Source: Cafeteria roenbergensis | Taxonomy: Eukaryota; Sar; Bigyra; Bicosoecida; Cafeteriaceae | Direction of reading: 5' to 3' | Length of the DNA stretch: 64,000 bases | Assembly: GCA_008330645.1 (NCBI GenBank) | Contig: VLTN01000004.1 | Location: 806,001-870,000, forward strand | Shown here: positions 29,901-40,936 of the stretch, piece by piece | Position numbering within the stretch: the first letter of the stretch is position 1 | How the letters are laid out: each line of letters opens with the position of its first letter | The notes under the pieces: model-generated | What the model was told of the DNA's origin: nothing | Databases searched by the model: none | The model's input: only the letters and a program-made list of their open reading frames with translations | Program-made: the position numbers and the translations under genes

Positions 29901-32900
29901 GCTGGAGGCCCTCGGAGCAGGGTGGGGCGAGCCGAGGCCTCTTGCTCCGCGGTCTTCGGGCAAGCCAAGCCTCCCCTCCGGGTCAGGCTCGCCCCGCAGC
30001 CAGTCCCCTCGCAGCCCTCGGTCCCCTGCCAGCACTGCGGGCGGCGCTTTCGACGAGTTCAGCGACGGGATGCCGTCTCCGCGCGGGTCGCCTGGTGGCG
30101 GCGCAGGCGCCCCGTCTCCTCGCACTCCGCACGGCGCATCGCCTGCGAAGGCCTTTGCTGGGCGCGGGGCCAAAGTTCCAGGCCTGGGCGACGCCCGGAG
30201 GTCGGGGGCGCGCCGCTCGGGGGGCACGGCCACGACAAAGAGCGGCGGGCGGCGCCAGCTCCGCATCACCAGCCCGGGGTTTGACGTCCTCGTGCCCGGA
30301 ACCGACGAGGTGGCGCTCGCGCTGCGCGAGGCCGCCGCAGAGGCGGTGCTCGCGCAGGGCGGAATCGCGGCCGCCTGCCTCCAGCCGACTGCGTGGGCGT
30401 GGCGCCCGGAGGCCAAGAGCACCGCCCTCGTGGCCGCTGTGTCGCAAGGCAGAGCGGCAGCGGCTCCATCGCCAACCACGTCGGTCGTCGCTGGCGGGAA
30501 CAGCACGAACGCCGCGTTTGCCCGGAGGGCGAGAGCGGGGTCACGGGCGACCACTGCCACCGCAAGCAGCGCCGACCAGCCCCAGGCCACGCCCGCCCGG
30601 GCGGCACCCCTCCGCCGCACTCGCACGTCCAGAGGCAGCGAGGCGGACGCGACGGAGGACAGCGCGCCGCAGAGCGAGCCCGCCCTGCTGCGGGAGACGA
30701 CCTGCGGCCTGTTCGGCGGCTTCTGGCGCTCTGTGATCCCGGCAAGCTCTGCCGGGGATGCGCTCTCCAGCAGGGTGTCGGCTCTGCGGGCCGTCACGGA
30801 GGCAGGCTGCGTGGGCCCGTCGGCGTACGCGCCCGTTGTGTGGCCAACGCGGGTCCACACGGTGCGCCACTCTTGGGCCCGGCTCGGCGAGGCTATGATC
30901 CGGTACAAGCTGCGCGAGCGCGGCGAGGCCATCCTCAAGCACAAGCGCGAGGTGCGCGAGGCCGAGCGCCGCGCGCGCATGCGGCAGCGCGAGCGGCGCA
31001 GAGTCGCCCAGGTTGCAGCCTACGACGGGAAGGTCCCGCGCAAGCTGCTGGCGCAGCAGCACAAGGAGCTCCAGTCCCTCGAGAGGCGATGGGCGGACGA
31101 GGACGCGCTGGACCGCGTGACCGCATTCGAGCTGGCCGGGCTGATGGTGAACCCGCTCCACTTCCGCCGGAGGCGGGGCGGCTTGCAGCTGGCCTGCGAC
31201 GGCGTTGTGAGGAGGCTGCCTTCGGTGGCGGAGGCGCTGGCAAGGAAGCGCCGCCAGGCGGCCTCCGCCGTGCGTCGCCGGCGGGGCTCCGTCGCTGACG
31301 TCGCCTCGGCTGCCATGTCGCCCCGAGGAGCCGCGTCTCAGGCTCCAGACACGCCGAGCGGCGCCGCTGCTGGCGCCACGAGCGGCGCCAGCACGCCGAC
31401 GCGCCTGGGCGGCGGCCGCTGGAGCGTGCCCTCTCTCAAGCTCCCGGGGGACGTGGCGCAGTCAGCGCCCAGGGGACGCAAGAAGAGCGACGCGGCGGCA
31501 GCGGCCAGCGCTGTTCGGAAGGCGGTGCGCTCTCTGACCGGCCTGCACGCGATGCCGCTGGTGGCCGGCGGGCTCCCTCGCGTGCGTGGCTGCCAGAGGT
31601 GGTTTGGCATGACGGGGGCGCTGGCCCGCAAGCTCGCCCTCCTGGGCAGCCGGACAGGGAACCCGTCGGGCAGGATCGTCCGCTGCTACCGCTCGGGGTT
31701 CGTGGAGGCGGCGCGCGCGGCCAGGGCGCTGGCCGCAGGCAAGGACGCCCCAGGCGTGGCGGGGGCGAGGGTGCTGCTGAGGCTCGTGATGCCCACGCCG
31801 CTCCTGCTCGCGAGGGCCTTGCACCGGTTCCGGTGGAAGCTCCTGCGTCGCGGGCTGCTGCCTGAGCCAGGCGGGGCCGCCCGCTTTCGCGCGAGCGCGT
31901 CCTCGAGAGATGTGACCGCCTCGGGCGGGCCGCGGCCGGCTGCGCCGGAGCCCAGGCCAGCCGGGACCCAGAAGGCTCCGGGAGCGTCCGCTGAAGCGTC
32001 CCGCACGCCCTTCTCCGTTTCGGGCGCGCAACCACGGCCTGTCCGCCAGGGCCTCGCCCCGCCGCCGCCAGTCGCCAGGGCTGGTGTCCGCAGCAGCAGC
32101 GCCGCGCCAGCAGCGCTGCAGAGCGCCCGGCCAGCGCCGTCGCCAGGGCTGCTCCGCGGCACCATCGACAGCATGCCACGGCTCTCATTCGCGGCCTCCA
32201 GGGGGGAGCCCGTGGCCGCCAGCGTGGCCTCGGCCGCGCTGCGCGGCGGAGTCGACGCGCTGCTGGCGCCGTCAAGCACGGCTCTGCTTGCGCAAAGCGC
32301 TTCCGGACCTCGCCGGGGGTCGTCGCAAGTGGCCGGGTCGGCCGCCTCCGTGGCATCCGGGGCGGCCGAGTCGCTGAGCGCCGGCGACCGAGCGTCGACG
32401 TCGGGAAGGCGCCGCCAGCGGCGTCGCTCGTCCATCACGGCCGCGCTCTCGTCCGTGGTCCCGCGGTGGTTCCGCTGGCCGTGCGTGCCTCGAGCGCCAG
32501 CGATTGCCATGTTCGGCTGGCAGGCCGCGCAGGTGTCGGCCGCGGTGTGCATCCAGTCTGCTTGGCGGTCCACGCGCTGCCGCCTCTCGCTTCGCCCGCC
32601 CGCACCGCACCGCCTGCTGGAGCGGCGAGCGGTCGTGTGCGTGCAGCGAGCCGTGCGGGCCCGTCAGTTTCGACGGCGCATCGGCCTGCTCCGCGCCGTG
32701 CGGCAGCAGGTGGAAGCGGTGCTGGCAGACAACTCCCCCACGCTCTTCATCGAGGCAAGCACGGCAGAGGCTGTGGCCAGGGGCATGGTGGGGTCCGGCC
32801 AGGGGCCAGGAGGGCATGGCCCCGAGAGCGTCGCCTGGGCGGCGACCAGGGCTCCGTGGGCGCAGCAGCCTCTGCCAGAGCACATGCTCGAGGTTGCGTT

Positions 32901-33956
32901 TGCCAAGACCAGTACGGGGAAGCCGAAGCCATCGGTGGGCGCCCGCGCCTCGCTTCCGCCGCAGGACAGAGGCTTCTTCCTCCGCGATCCGGCGTCGGGT
33001 GCCCCCCGGCGAGGAAGCCAGACAAGTCTCGCCAGCGCAGTCGAAAACATGCGCTCGCGCGCGGCGGGCGGCGGTGAAGGGTCGCCCAGCATGGCAGCGG
33101 CTGGAAGAGACGCGGCTGACAGCAGCGCCTCTCGTCGCGGATCCCTCGCATCCGTCGATCTGGCCGAGGCGGTGGCGAGGAGCGCCCGTGGCGGGGCTGC
33201 GGCCCCAGCCTCGTACTTCGCAGTGGGCCTGGCCATTCCGCCGGAGCTCCCCTCTTCGTGGCACGACAGACGGGTGGGCCTCCCAGACTGGCTCGGGTGG
33301 TCTCTGGACTGGCGGCCCGGCGGTGCGCAGGTGACGCGACGGGTGGTGCTGCGAAAGGGCCAGTCCTCGTGGACCAGCCCTCTCGTGCCTTCGGCATCTC
33401 CATCCGCCCAGGCCCACGGGTACCCGCTCTCGGCCAGCCCCCTGCTCAGCGTGGACGTCACAGTCGAGGTCGTCCGGCCGCGCTTCCGCCAAGTCCGCGC
33501 GAAGCAGCCCCACGCCGACCTGCTCGATGTCCTTGGCGTTGACGCCGCGCGCGCCGCCCGCATCCGGCTTGGCCACAACGTCAAGTCGTTCACGTCTACC
33601 GAGGGGGAGGAGCTCGAATCGCTCGACGTGCCCGAGTGGGCCGCGCGGGGCGTCCCGCTCATCGCGCTCACCTTTCCAACAGTGGAGGAGGCCAGGAACC
33701 GAGCCTGCGTGCTGCTGGCCACGACCTGGAGCGCGCCCCTCGGCGACGGCGCCCGTATGTTCACGGCTTCCCAGCTTTGGCGCGCCTGGCACGCGGCCGT
33801 GGGCGACACGACTGGGGGCGACGGGCCAGCCACTGGGCCAGACCTCAGCCACGAGGCGCGCGCGCGTGCAGTGGCACTCCCTTCGCCGTGGTCCAAAGTG
33901 TGCTCCCGGGCTTGGCCCGCTGCCAGGGACGCGGCGCTTGGAAAGCCGCGGCTTCC

Positions 33957-33997
<41 letters not shown>

Positions 33998-34971
33998 CGC
34001 TGGCGGCTGCTGGGGCTGATGCCGTGGGGCTGGCGATTCACCCGAAAATGGGCAGGCGCGAGGTTGCGGCGGCGGTGACTCCAGCCGAGGCCAAGGCCAG
34101 GCAGTCGGCCGTGCTGTGGGCCAAGACGGGGCGGAGCGTGAAGCTGCACGCTGGCTCCGGCCCCCGCGTCAGGCTTGGCAAGGCCGAAGCGGGGGGCTCC
34201 GCCTGGCGACTGCCTCCCCCCACGCCGGTTCGGTCGGAGACTGCAAGGCCGACGACTCCCAGGCGCGGGGGCGTGCTCCGCGGCTCGGCCGTCCTTCGCG
34301 CCGACCTGTCTCAGGCAAGGGCGGTTGCGCCAGCGACCCCGGCTTCCGGGCGGCCCTCTCCCCCGCCCCAGTCCGGGCGTGGTCGCCGCCCCGAGACTGC
34401 AGCTGCAAGCACGGCTGGCCAGGCCTCGTTGCTCGCTGGCTCGCCGACGACGCCCGGCCGGGACCGAGGCAGACGCTCACGGCCTCCCTCGCAAACAGCG
34501 CTCAGGAGCCCCAAATGGTCGACGGGGCGCGGGTGGGCCGCGTCCTCGGTCACGCGGGACCCGGCAGAAGCCATCGCCTCGCTTGTGGGGGTCAGCGATG
34601 CCGCCTCGCCGCTGCGAGCCACAACGGCATCGACGAGAGTCAGAGCGACTGCCCCGCTGGCCGGCCCAGGAGCCGTAGCAGCGACTCAGCGAGTTGGCAT
34701 GGCCCGCTCGCACCGCGCGGCGGCAAGGCAGCACAGCCGCCAAGCCGTCGAAGCGCGAGCAAGGTCAGCTGCGGCGCGCGAGCGTGCCGACCAGCGCGCC
34801 CTCGACAGGATGGCAGCGACCGCAGCAGCGGACCGTACCGCTCGGATCCAGGCGGCTCGCAGCACGGTCGCAGAGTCGCGGAGGCGCGGGGCGGACCGTG
34901 CCAGCGACAGGAGTGCAGCTGCGGAGTTTGCGCGCGCTGCTCGTGGCGGACTGGCTGCGACCTTCGCTTGA
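26967..34971 (+). CDS. Large leucine-rich-repeat and IQ-motif protein (LRRIQ-like)
   Basis: Exons 26967-27068, 27167-27238 and 27511-34971 (introns gtgagt...cgcag, phase 0) encode 2,544 aa. The first two junctions fall inside the LRR block (residues about 30-115: [54 protein letters not shown]), which is SDS22/LRR-cap style. IQ-like calmodulin-binding helices follow: [20 protein letters not shown] (about 710), [16 protein letters not shown] and [14 protein letters not shown] (about 798-838), [14 protein letters not shown] and [16 protein letters not shown] (about 1735-1780). Long Ala/Ser/Pro-rich linkers hold a poly-Ala (about 424-438) and a poly-Gln tract (about 2208-2219). The last 90 residues are an Ala/Arg-rich predicted helix. 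LRR plus IQ proteins are often ciliary or centrosomal in other eukaryotes (inference). No catalytic domain is seen. Confidence 0.8.
28609..28651 (+). repeat. Poly-alanine (gcc)n(gct)n tract
   Basis: About fourteen consecutive Ala codons, first gcc and then a pure gct run, lie within the LRR/IQ gene. The gct part reads as a CTG/CAG-type trinucleotide microsatellite. Confidence 0.85.
33961..33996 (+). repeat. Pure (CAG)12 microsatellite encoding poly-Gln
   Basis: Twelve uninterrupted CAG codons follow Glu in the C-terminal third of the LRR/IQ protein. Lack of interruptions suggests an actively slipping tract. Confidence 0.95.
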
Positions 34972-35190
34972 GCCAACGCAAATCGATGCCAATTATGCGA
35001 CAGACCGGTCGCCGCGCTCGCCCACGCGAGCAACCCTGCGTTGCCATCAGCTCCCGCCACACGGTCGCGACCGAAATTGAGCCGCACAGAGCAGCGGAAC
35101 AACCCGCAGCCGGCTGCTCTGCAGGCGAGCCACCTGGCACCTCGTCCGCCCAAGCGGCTCACTCGGCTCGTGCCCAGCGGGGAGGCAGCG

Positions 35191-36063
35191 ATGGCTATTG
35201 GTGCAATCAACGTTGAGTCCGAGTTTGGCATCGTCCGTGAGTTCTCGTGCTGTTGCACAGGGGGGCGCGCGCTCTGGCAAGGCGCTCCCGCCACGCTGGA
35301 TCGCAGCGCCCCGGCTCAATTCGCCGCTGCGAGGCAAGCGATGGGCCATCACTGGCGCCGGTGTGCGTATTACAGCACCCATCCGCCTTGTGGACGGGGC
35401 CGCGTAGGCGGGAGTCCTCACGCCCCGCATGCTGCTTGGGGAGCCGCGCCGGGTCTTTTGCTTTCCCCGCGGTGACGGCCCCATTCTGTGCGCGAGACCG
35501 GTAGCCCAGCACCCGTTGCATTTGGTGGCGAATTCGCAGTGATTGCCGCCGCGCTCATTGCGTTCGAAGTCGTGGTGGAGGGCATTTTCGTGTCCGTCGC
35601 CCGATCGGCCACCTTCGGGTCTGCCGCTTTCCAGGAGCGCGACGACGTTCAGGCCTTCAAGAAGCTCCACGACAGTGATGAGCGCCCGCTGCACGATAAG
35701 TCCGCCTCGCTCAAGGGCGTCAAGTGGGAGAAGGGCGGCTACCCCGACATGGGCAACGGCCCCGTCGGCCGCCTCCTCTCCTACGCCGACTGGCACCGCC
35801 TCGCCCGCGCCCAGCGCGCCCACTACAACGCCGTGGAGGGCGTTGCCACCGCCGTCACGCTGACCATCATCGCGGGGCTTGCCCTGCCGATCCCTGCCGC
35901 GGCGTGCGGCTTCGCTATCTTCCTCGGCCGCATCATGTACGGCTGCGGGTACCGCGGCGCCGGGCCGTCCGGCCGCCTGGTGGGGGTTCTGCTCATCGAC
36001 CTGGCGCTGCTGGGGCAGCTGGGCATGAGCATCTACTCCGGGCTCAAGGTGGCCGGCATCTGA
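35191..36063 (+). CDS. MAPEG-family membrane protein, copy 1 (microsomal GST 3-like)
   Basis: MAPEG proteins are four-helix membrane enzymes that use glutathione (MGST3, LTC4 synthase, FLAP). Exons 35191-35236 and 35540-36063 (303-bp intron gtgagt...cgcag, C|TG phase) give 189 aa. The short first exon encodes MAIGAINVESEFGIV. Helix 1 is IAAALIAFEVVVEGIFV, followed by a hydrophilic loop. The family signature is present as LARAQRAHYNAVEG, matching the R-A-H-x-N-x-x-E of MGST3, and GRIMYGCGY matches its GRxxYxxGY. Helices 3 and 4 end with the C-terminus SGLKVAGI. It is likely an ER or outer-membrane glutathione transferase or peroxidase; substrate unknown. A near-identical paralogue follows 461 bp downstream. 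Confidence 0.88.
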
Positions 36064-36524
36064 GAACGCAGTTGCGCGCGGCTTGGTTCGACATAGTAGC
36101 AGTTGCGTGCGACCCGCGAACGGCATTGTGTAAACGCGCCCACGGCTGGTTTGCGCGTGAGCATTTCACGCACCTTGCTGGCACGGCCTCTGAGCGCGCG
36201 CAGCGCACAGCCAGTGCTCGCGCCGGCGTGGATACCCCCGCTGCAAGCTTCAGGTCGGCCAGTGCAACTGCGCGATCGGGCCGCGCCAACTGCACACCCA
36301 CGGCGGCCACTGAGGTCCCGGCGCAAGGGCTGCAGCGACCGGCCAGTCGCCTGGGGCTGCGCTCGGGCGCTGCCTGGGCAGCACCTGGCGTCCTGAATGG
36401 CCGGCAATTGCTGGCTCTGTCGGCCGCAGCGCGAAAAGTTTGCTCCCGAGCTCACCAGAACGGGGAGGCGAAAGCGCAGGACGGCGCGACCGCCACACAG
36501 CCAGTGCGCCAGAGCAGAGTAGCC
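36064..36524. other. Intergenic spacer between the MAPEG copies
   Basis: This 461-bp spacer has no credible coding sequence. It shows no similarity by eye to the region upstream of copy 1 or downstream of copy 2, so the duplication unit seems not to extend beyond the genes. It should contain the copy 1 3' end and the copy 2 promoter. Confidence 0.5.
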
Positions 36525-37391
36525 ATGGCCATCGGCGCAATCAATGTGGAGTCCGAGTTCGGGATCGTCCGTGAGCCCGCTCCGCAGCCGAGTGCAAGTG
36601 TTTCCCGCCCCAACGAGCGGAAACACAAGGCCCGAGCCAGCGCTGCGTGTCCCATGGGAGCGCTGGCCACGCCGCCGCTGCGGTGGCCTGCAACCAGCTG
36701 TGCTGCGTCGCGCTGATCGAGCCTGCGAGGCCCCCGCCCGCCGCTTGCGTGCTCAGGGTGACGTGGCACGCACGGCCGCCTTGCGCGACAGTCCCTCCCC
36801 CCCGCGCTGCGCCACTGACTCCAGAGCCCCTGCCCCGTTGCATGTGCGCATCTTGGCCCCCTATTCGCAGTGATCGCCGCCGCGCTCATTGCGTTCGAGG
36901 TCATCATTGAGGGTTTCTGCGTGTCTGCGGCCCGCGCAACGACGTTCGGGTCTGCCGCTTTCCAGGAGCGCGACGACGTTCAGGCCTTCAAGAAGCTCCA
37001 CGACGACGATAGCTTGCTGCACGACAAGTCCGCCTCGCTCAAGGGCATCAAGTGGGAGAAGGGCGGCTACCCCGACATGGGCAACGGCCCCGTCGGCCGC
37101 CTCCTCTCCTACGCCGACTGGCACCGCCTCGCCCGCGCCCAGCGCGCCCACTACAACGCCGTGGAGGGCGTTGCCACCGCCGTCACGCTGACCATCATCG
37201 CGGGGCTTGCCCTGCCGATCCCTGCCGCGGCGTGCGGCTTCGCCATCTTCCTCGGCCGCATCATGTACGGCTGCGGGTACCGCGGCGCCGGGCCGTCCGG
37301 CCGCCTGGTGGGGGTTCTGTTCATCGACCTGGCGCTGCTGGGGCAGCTGGGCATGAGCATCTACTCCGGGCTCAAGGTGGCCGGCGTGTAG
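36525..37391 (+). CDS. MAPEG-family membrane protein, copy 2 (microsomal GST 3-like)
   Basis: Exons 36525-36570 and 36871-37391 (300-bp intron gtgagc...cgcag) give 188 aa with the same architecture and intron position as copy 1. The first exon and helix 1 (IAAALIAFEVIIEGFCV) differ at many silent and several replacement sites. From residue FGSAAFQERD to the stop the DNA is almost identical to copy 1. The intron sequences show no similarity by eye. The RAHYNAVEG and GRIMYGCGY signatures are intact, so the copy looks functional. The loop reads DDDSLLH where copy 1 has DSDERPLH, one residue longer. Confidence 0.88.
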
Positions 37392-37704
37392 CTGCGAGCG
37401 GCCATTCGTGCGGACTGCGGCGACCCTGAGGGCTGCGCGCCGCTCCCGGTTGCTTGTCTCGGGCGCTCCCTTTCAACTGCGCGCCTGCCTTTGCCCGGGC
37501 CACCGCTGCAAGCGAAACCAAGCCTCCACGAACACCACAGCCGCCAGAGATTGCGCTCCTAGTTCACGCGCGACAGTTGCACAAGCGTTCGAACTCTGCC
37601 GTCGATGCCTCGAGTCTGCCCGTGCGCATCGGAGCGGGGCGGTCCACTTGCCCGCGCACGGCCTCCCTCGAGGCACCGGCCGCCGAGGCACCGGGCGTTG
37701 GTCA
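37392..37704. other. Spacer between MAPEG copy 2 and the kinase gene
   Basis: These 313 bp lie between genes on the same strand. An open frame continues upstream of the kinase ATG, but it has no recognisable domain and no codon pattern I would trust. It is expected to carry the kinase promoter. Confidence 0.4.
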
Positions 37705-39841
37705 ATGTCCGTCACTTCTTCTCTGCACGCTCGCACCAGCTCGTCGACGTACGAGACACGGCGGCTGTTTCTGACTCTGAAGCGCGTCGTCAGCGGCGAC
37801 CTCGAGGTCAACGACAGCGTGTACGCGAGCCTCGGCATCGAGCGCTGCGACCCCCGGCTGGTCTACCAATGGCCCGACAATTGCGGGCCCTTTTCGTCGG
37901 GTGCGTTCGCTGACGTGTTCGTGGCAAAAAAGCGGCCAGAACCCGACAGCGGATTGCTGCCGATTCGGTCTGCAACCTCCACGCGCCCAGCCGCCGACGA
38001 GGAGGTGGCCATCAAGCGGATCCGGCGCATCGGGGAGCTGTCCTTTGACCAGCAGTTCAAGATGTGGCGCGAGGTCGCAGTCATGCGCATGGTGAGCCGA
38101 TGAGTCGAGGAGAGGCGCCGCTGGCCACGCGTTCGTCCGCCGCCCCTCCCTCACCCCGTACTGCCTTCGCGGGCCGCTGCGCGTCCGGGCCAGGGGCAAC
38201 CTTGGCCAGCGCACCCTTGCGCACACCTGCGCCGCGCCCGGGAGGGCGAGAGCGCGACGTTGCTATGTGGCACTGCCGCTCCCAGCCCGCCCCACCTCCA
38301 CCCGTCTCCGCGATGTTGGTTGCACCGTCGTCGCCTTCGCGCAGCTCGCCAAGACGCCAGCTCGGGCAAAGAGCCTGCTCCCCCTTTACGACGCCTTCGA
38401 GTGGGAAGGAACCCTATTCTTGGTCATGCCCCTGTGCCGCGGCGGGACGCTGTTCGACTCCGGCAGGATCAGCAACGAGTCGGAGGCGGCGGCCATCGCA
38501 GAGCGAACCCTGCGGGCGCTCGAGACGATGCACAACATGGACTGCGTGCACAACGACGTCAAGCCAGCCAACCTGATGCTGCTTGCCAAGGGCTCCGTCC
38601 ACAGCGTGGTGCTGGCCGACTACGGAGAGAGCCTCATCGCCGGCAGCTCGCGCACCAGCAACGGCACCCTGCCCTTCGCCCCCCCCGAGTGGATGGAGGG
38701 AAGGCGCAAGTTCAGCAAGGCGTCCGACGTGTACTCGGTGGGGATTCTTGTGTGCTTCCTCCTCACCGGGCAGACTCCCTTTGACCCGACTGCGTTTGGC
38801 AAGGCGGCCGGCGAGGGCCGCCTCGACAGCTTGCCAGCCGAGGCCGTCCGCTTTGACGCGCTCAGCGCCGGCGTGAAGGCCATTCCTTCGCAGGGGGCAA
38901 AGGACTTTGTGGCGCGGTGCTGCCAGTTCGACCCCGACCGCCGCCCCACCGTTGAGGAGCTGCTCGAGCACAGCTGGCTCAAGCGTCACGGGCTGGGCAA
39001 GGCCGCAGGCCGGGAGCTCACCCACGTTGCGGACCTGATGCGGGCGAGCCTGTGCTCCGCCAAGTACGCCGCCGCCGTGGACAAGGGGGCCGCCGCCGGC
39101 GCCATTGCCCCTGACGCTGACCTGCAGGCAAAGTTCCAGGCCAACAGCAAGCTCACGCGCCTGGCCCTCGAAGCGGCCTTTGCCGCGGCAGCCGGGGCCA
39201 AGACGTTTTTGACGCAGGAGCAGTTCAAGTCGCTGATGATCGACCTGGGATGCGGAGAGATGCCGGTGAAGCGGCTGTTCAGCATATTCCACGCCGGCCC
39301 CGAGCCAGGCGTCACGCTGCCCGAGCTCGTCAAGGGGCTGGGCGTGCTGCAGAAGGAGTCCATCGCCGACCGCATCGACCTGGTCATCAGGCTGTACGCG
39401 GACGAGGACGGCTGCCTCTCCCCGGACGGCGTGCGGCGCGTGCTGGAGGCCTCCATGGACGGCAAGTACCTCAGCCACCCTGCCTTCGTCAAGCCCATGG
39501 CCCGCCTCAGGGAGCTCACCGCCACTCTTGCGGTGGCCGGCGGCGGCAAGCTGAAGAAGGACGCGTTTGCGGCCGCGGTGAAGCGCGACCCCATGATTCT
39601 GCGCCTGTTCCTGGCCCCCGGCAGCCTCCTGCGCGAGCAAATGGCCTGGGAGTGGGCGCAGCAGTTCTCGTGGATGTTCGTCGGGTCCCTCGGCGAGACG
39701 GCGTTCATGAACCCCATCCGGACCTGCTACCTTGTGCTGCTCGTGCTGTCGGCCGTGCTGCTCGTGCTGCACGTGTTCGACGTGATCGACGTGGACAGTG
39801 CGTGGGCGTCGGCGCTTGCCCTGGCGGACCGTGCCATTTGA
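37705..39841 (+). CDS. Tail-anchored Ser/Thr protein kinase with a degenerate EF-hand-like module
   Basis: Exons 37705-38091 and 38345-39841 (intron gtgagc...gcgcag, phase 0) give 627 aa. Kinase landmarks: glycine loop GPFSSGAFADVFV (about 61-73), VAIKRI with the ATP lysine (about 104-109), catalytic loop VHNDVKPANLML (about 195-206), metal motif ADYGE (about 218), APPEW, and SDVYSVGILVCFLLTGQTPF. The Arg of HRD is Asn (non-RD) and DFG reads DYG; the catalytic Asp and Asn are kept, so activity is expected. After the kinase comes a helical region with one EF-hand-like loop (YADEDGCLSPDG). The loop lacks the first and last chelating residues, so calcium binding is doubtful. A C-terminal hydrophobic helix (CYLVLLVLSAVLLVLHVF, about 588-605) and a short tail suggest a tail-anchored protein facing the cytosol. 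The domain order recalls calcium-dependent kinases, but the family is not assigned. Confidence 0.83.
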
Positions 39842-40036
39842 GGCGCCGCAGCCTTCTTCTGCGTAGCAGCAGCAGAGGCGACCACTCTGTTGCTTCAATG
39901 TGTGAGAGTTGCGTGGCTCGGCTGTTTTTGCGTGCTGCTGTCGTTGCAAAGTGGACAGCTTGTCGTCGGCAGCAGCCTCGCGGGCGCTTGCCGCCCCTGC
40001 CGCCACTTGACTCGGGAGTTCGCACGGGGGACTCCG

Positions 40037-40936
40037 TCAGACGAGCGTGCCCCGCGCGCACATGATCGTTGGCATCGCGCGCTCGCAGATGGGTGAGGGA
40101 GTGTCCACGCACGTGGGCTTGCTGGCGATTTTGCCGTTGACGACGGCGACGCTCGACCCGCCGCCGTCGATGTTCACAGCGTGCTGCACCCCCACCTGCG
40201 CGGCGAGCACCTCGGCGAACTCGAAGAGGTCGAGGCCCGCGCGGATGGTCTCGGCCCCGTCCACGACCACGAGCGCCGCCGTGCCGTTGGGGAAGACCCC
40301 CACGGCGGTGCGCGGCGCCTTCTCCGTGACAAACGTCGACGACGTGTTCAGGTCGGGGGACTTGCGCACCCAGTCCTGGCCGTTGCGAACGAGCCACCCG
40401 CGGCCCTGCAGCACGTCTGACACAGGCTCGTCCCGGAGGGCCTTGGCTGAGGCGAAGCCCACGAGGACGGACCCCTTGGACCGCACGATGCCAAAGTTGG
40501 CGCCGTCGCCTCCAGGAAGCTGGACTTGCGAGCCGTTGCTCGCAACGTTGCCGATGCAGTGGTTGAGCTTTCCGGTGTGCATGTCGAAGAAGGCCCCGTT
40601 GGTTGCGACCGTGCAGCCGTGTTCCTGCGCAATGGCGGTTGCATGCACCAGCTCCTCGCAGCCGGTCTTGGCCGGCAGCTCGGCAGTCAGGTACCGCGGG
40701 TCCACAGCCGACACGTACCGCGTGTACGACCGCCCAGTGGACGGGACGACCGCGCTGGTCTTGACAAACGTCACCGCAGCAGTGGCGTGAGTGGCGAACG
40801 GGACGAGCTCGAAATCGTCCCGCGAGCCCACACCGAGCGCGCCGGGGCGCGAAGCCGCCGACGCCGCCGCAGGCGGCAAGCATGATGCCACGGCGGCTGC
40901 CGCGGCGATGCCAGCAGCGATGGCGCGAAGGGGCAT
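40037..40936 (-). CDS. Phosphodiester glycosidase, NAGPA ('uncovering enzyme')-like
   Basis: A single exon of 299 aa starts at ATG 40936 with a signal peptide (MPLRAIAAGIAAAAAVASCL). The fold signatures of the NAGPA/phosphodiester glycosidase domain are strong: TVATNGAFFDMHTGK, CIGNVASNG, NFGIVRSKGSVLVGF, RGWLVRNGQDWV, APRTAVGVFPNGTAALVVVD, GLDLFEFAEVL, and the family motif HAVNIDGGGSSVAVVNGKIA. In animals NAGPA removes GlcNAc from GlcNAc-1-phospho-6-mannose to expose mannose-6-phosphate on lysosomal enzymes. The C-terminal extension carrying EGF-like and transmembrane segments of human NAGPA (515 aa) is absent, so this form should be soluble and secreted or lumenal. Its substrate here is inferred only at family level. 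It is divergent from the RAP gene and convergent with the kinase gene. Confidence 0.87.
   Translation of the reverse strand: MPLRAIAAGIAAAAAVASCLPPAAASAASRPGALGVGSRDDFELVPFATHATAAVTFVKTSAVVPSTGRSYTRYVSAVDPRYLTAELPAKTGCEELVHATAIAQEHGCTVATNGAFFDMHTGKLNHCIGNVASNGSQVQLPGGDGANFGIVRSKGSVLVGFASAKALRDEPVSDVLQGRGWLVRNGQDWVRKSPDLNTSSTFVTEKAPRTAVGVFPNGTAALVVVDGAETIRAGLDLFEFAEVLAAQVGVQHAVNIDGGGSSVAVVNGKIASKPTCVDTPSPICERAMPTIMCARGTLV

Noticed and set aside
32272-34149. 625-codon open frame antisense to the LRR/IQ gene
   Set aside because: No domain; a run of Leu comes only from reading the CAG microsatellite backwards.
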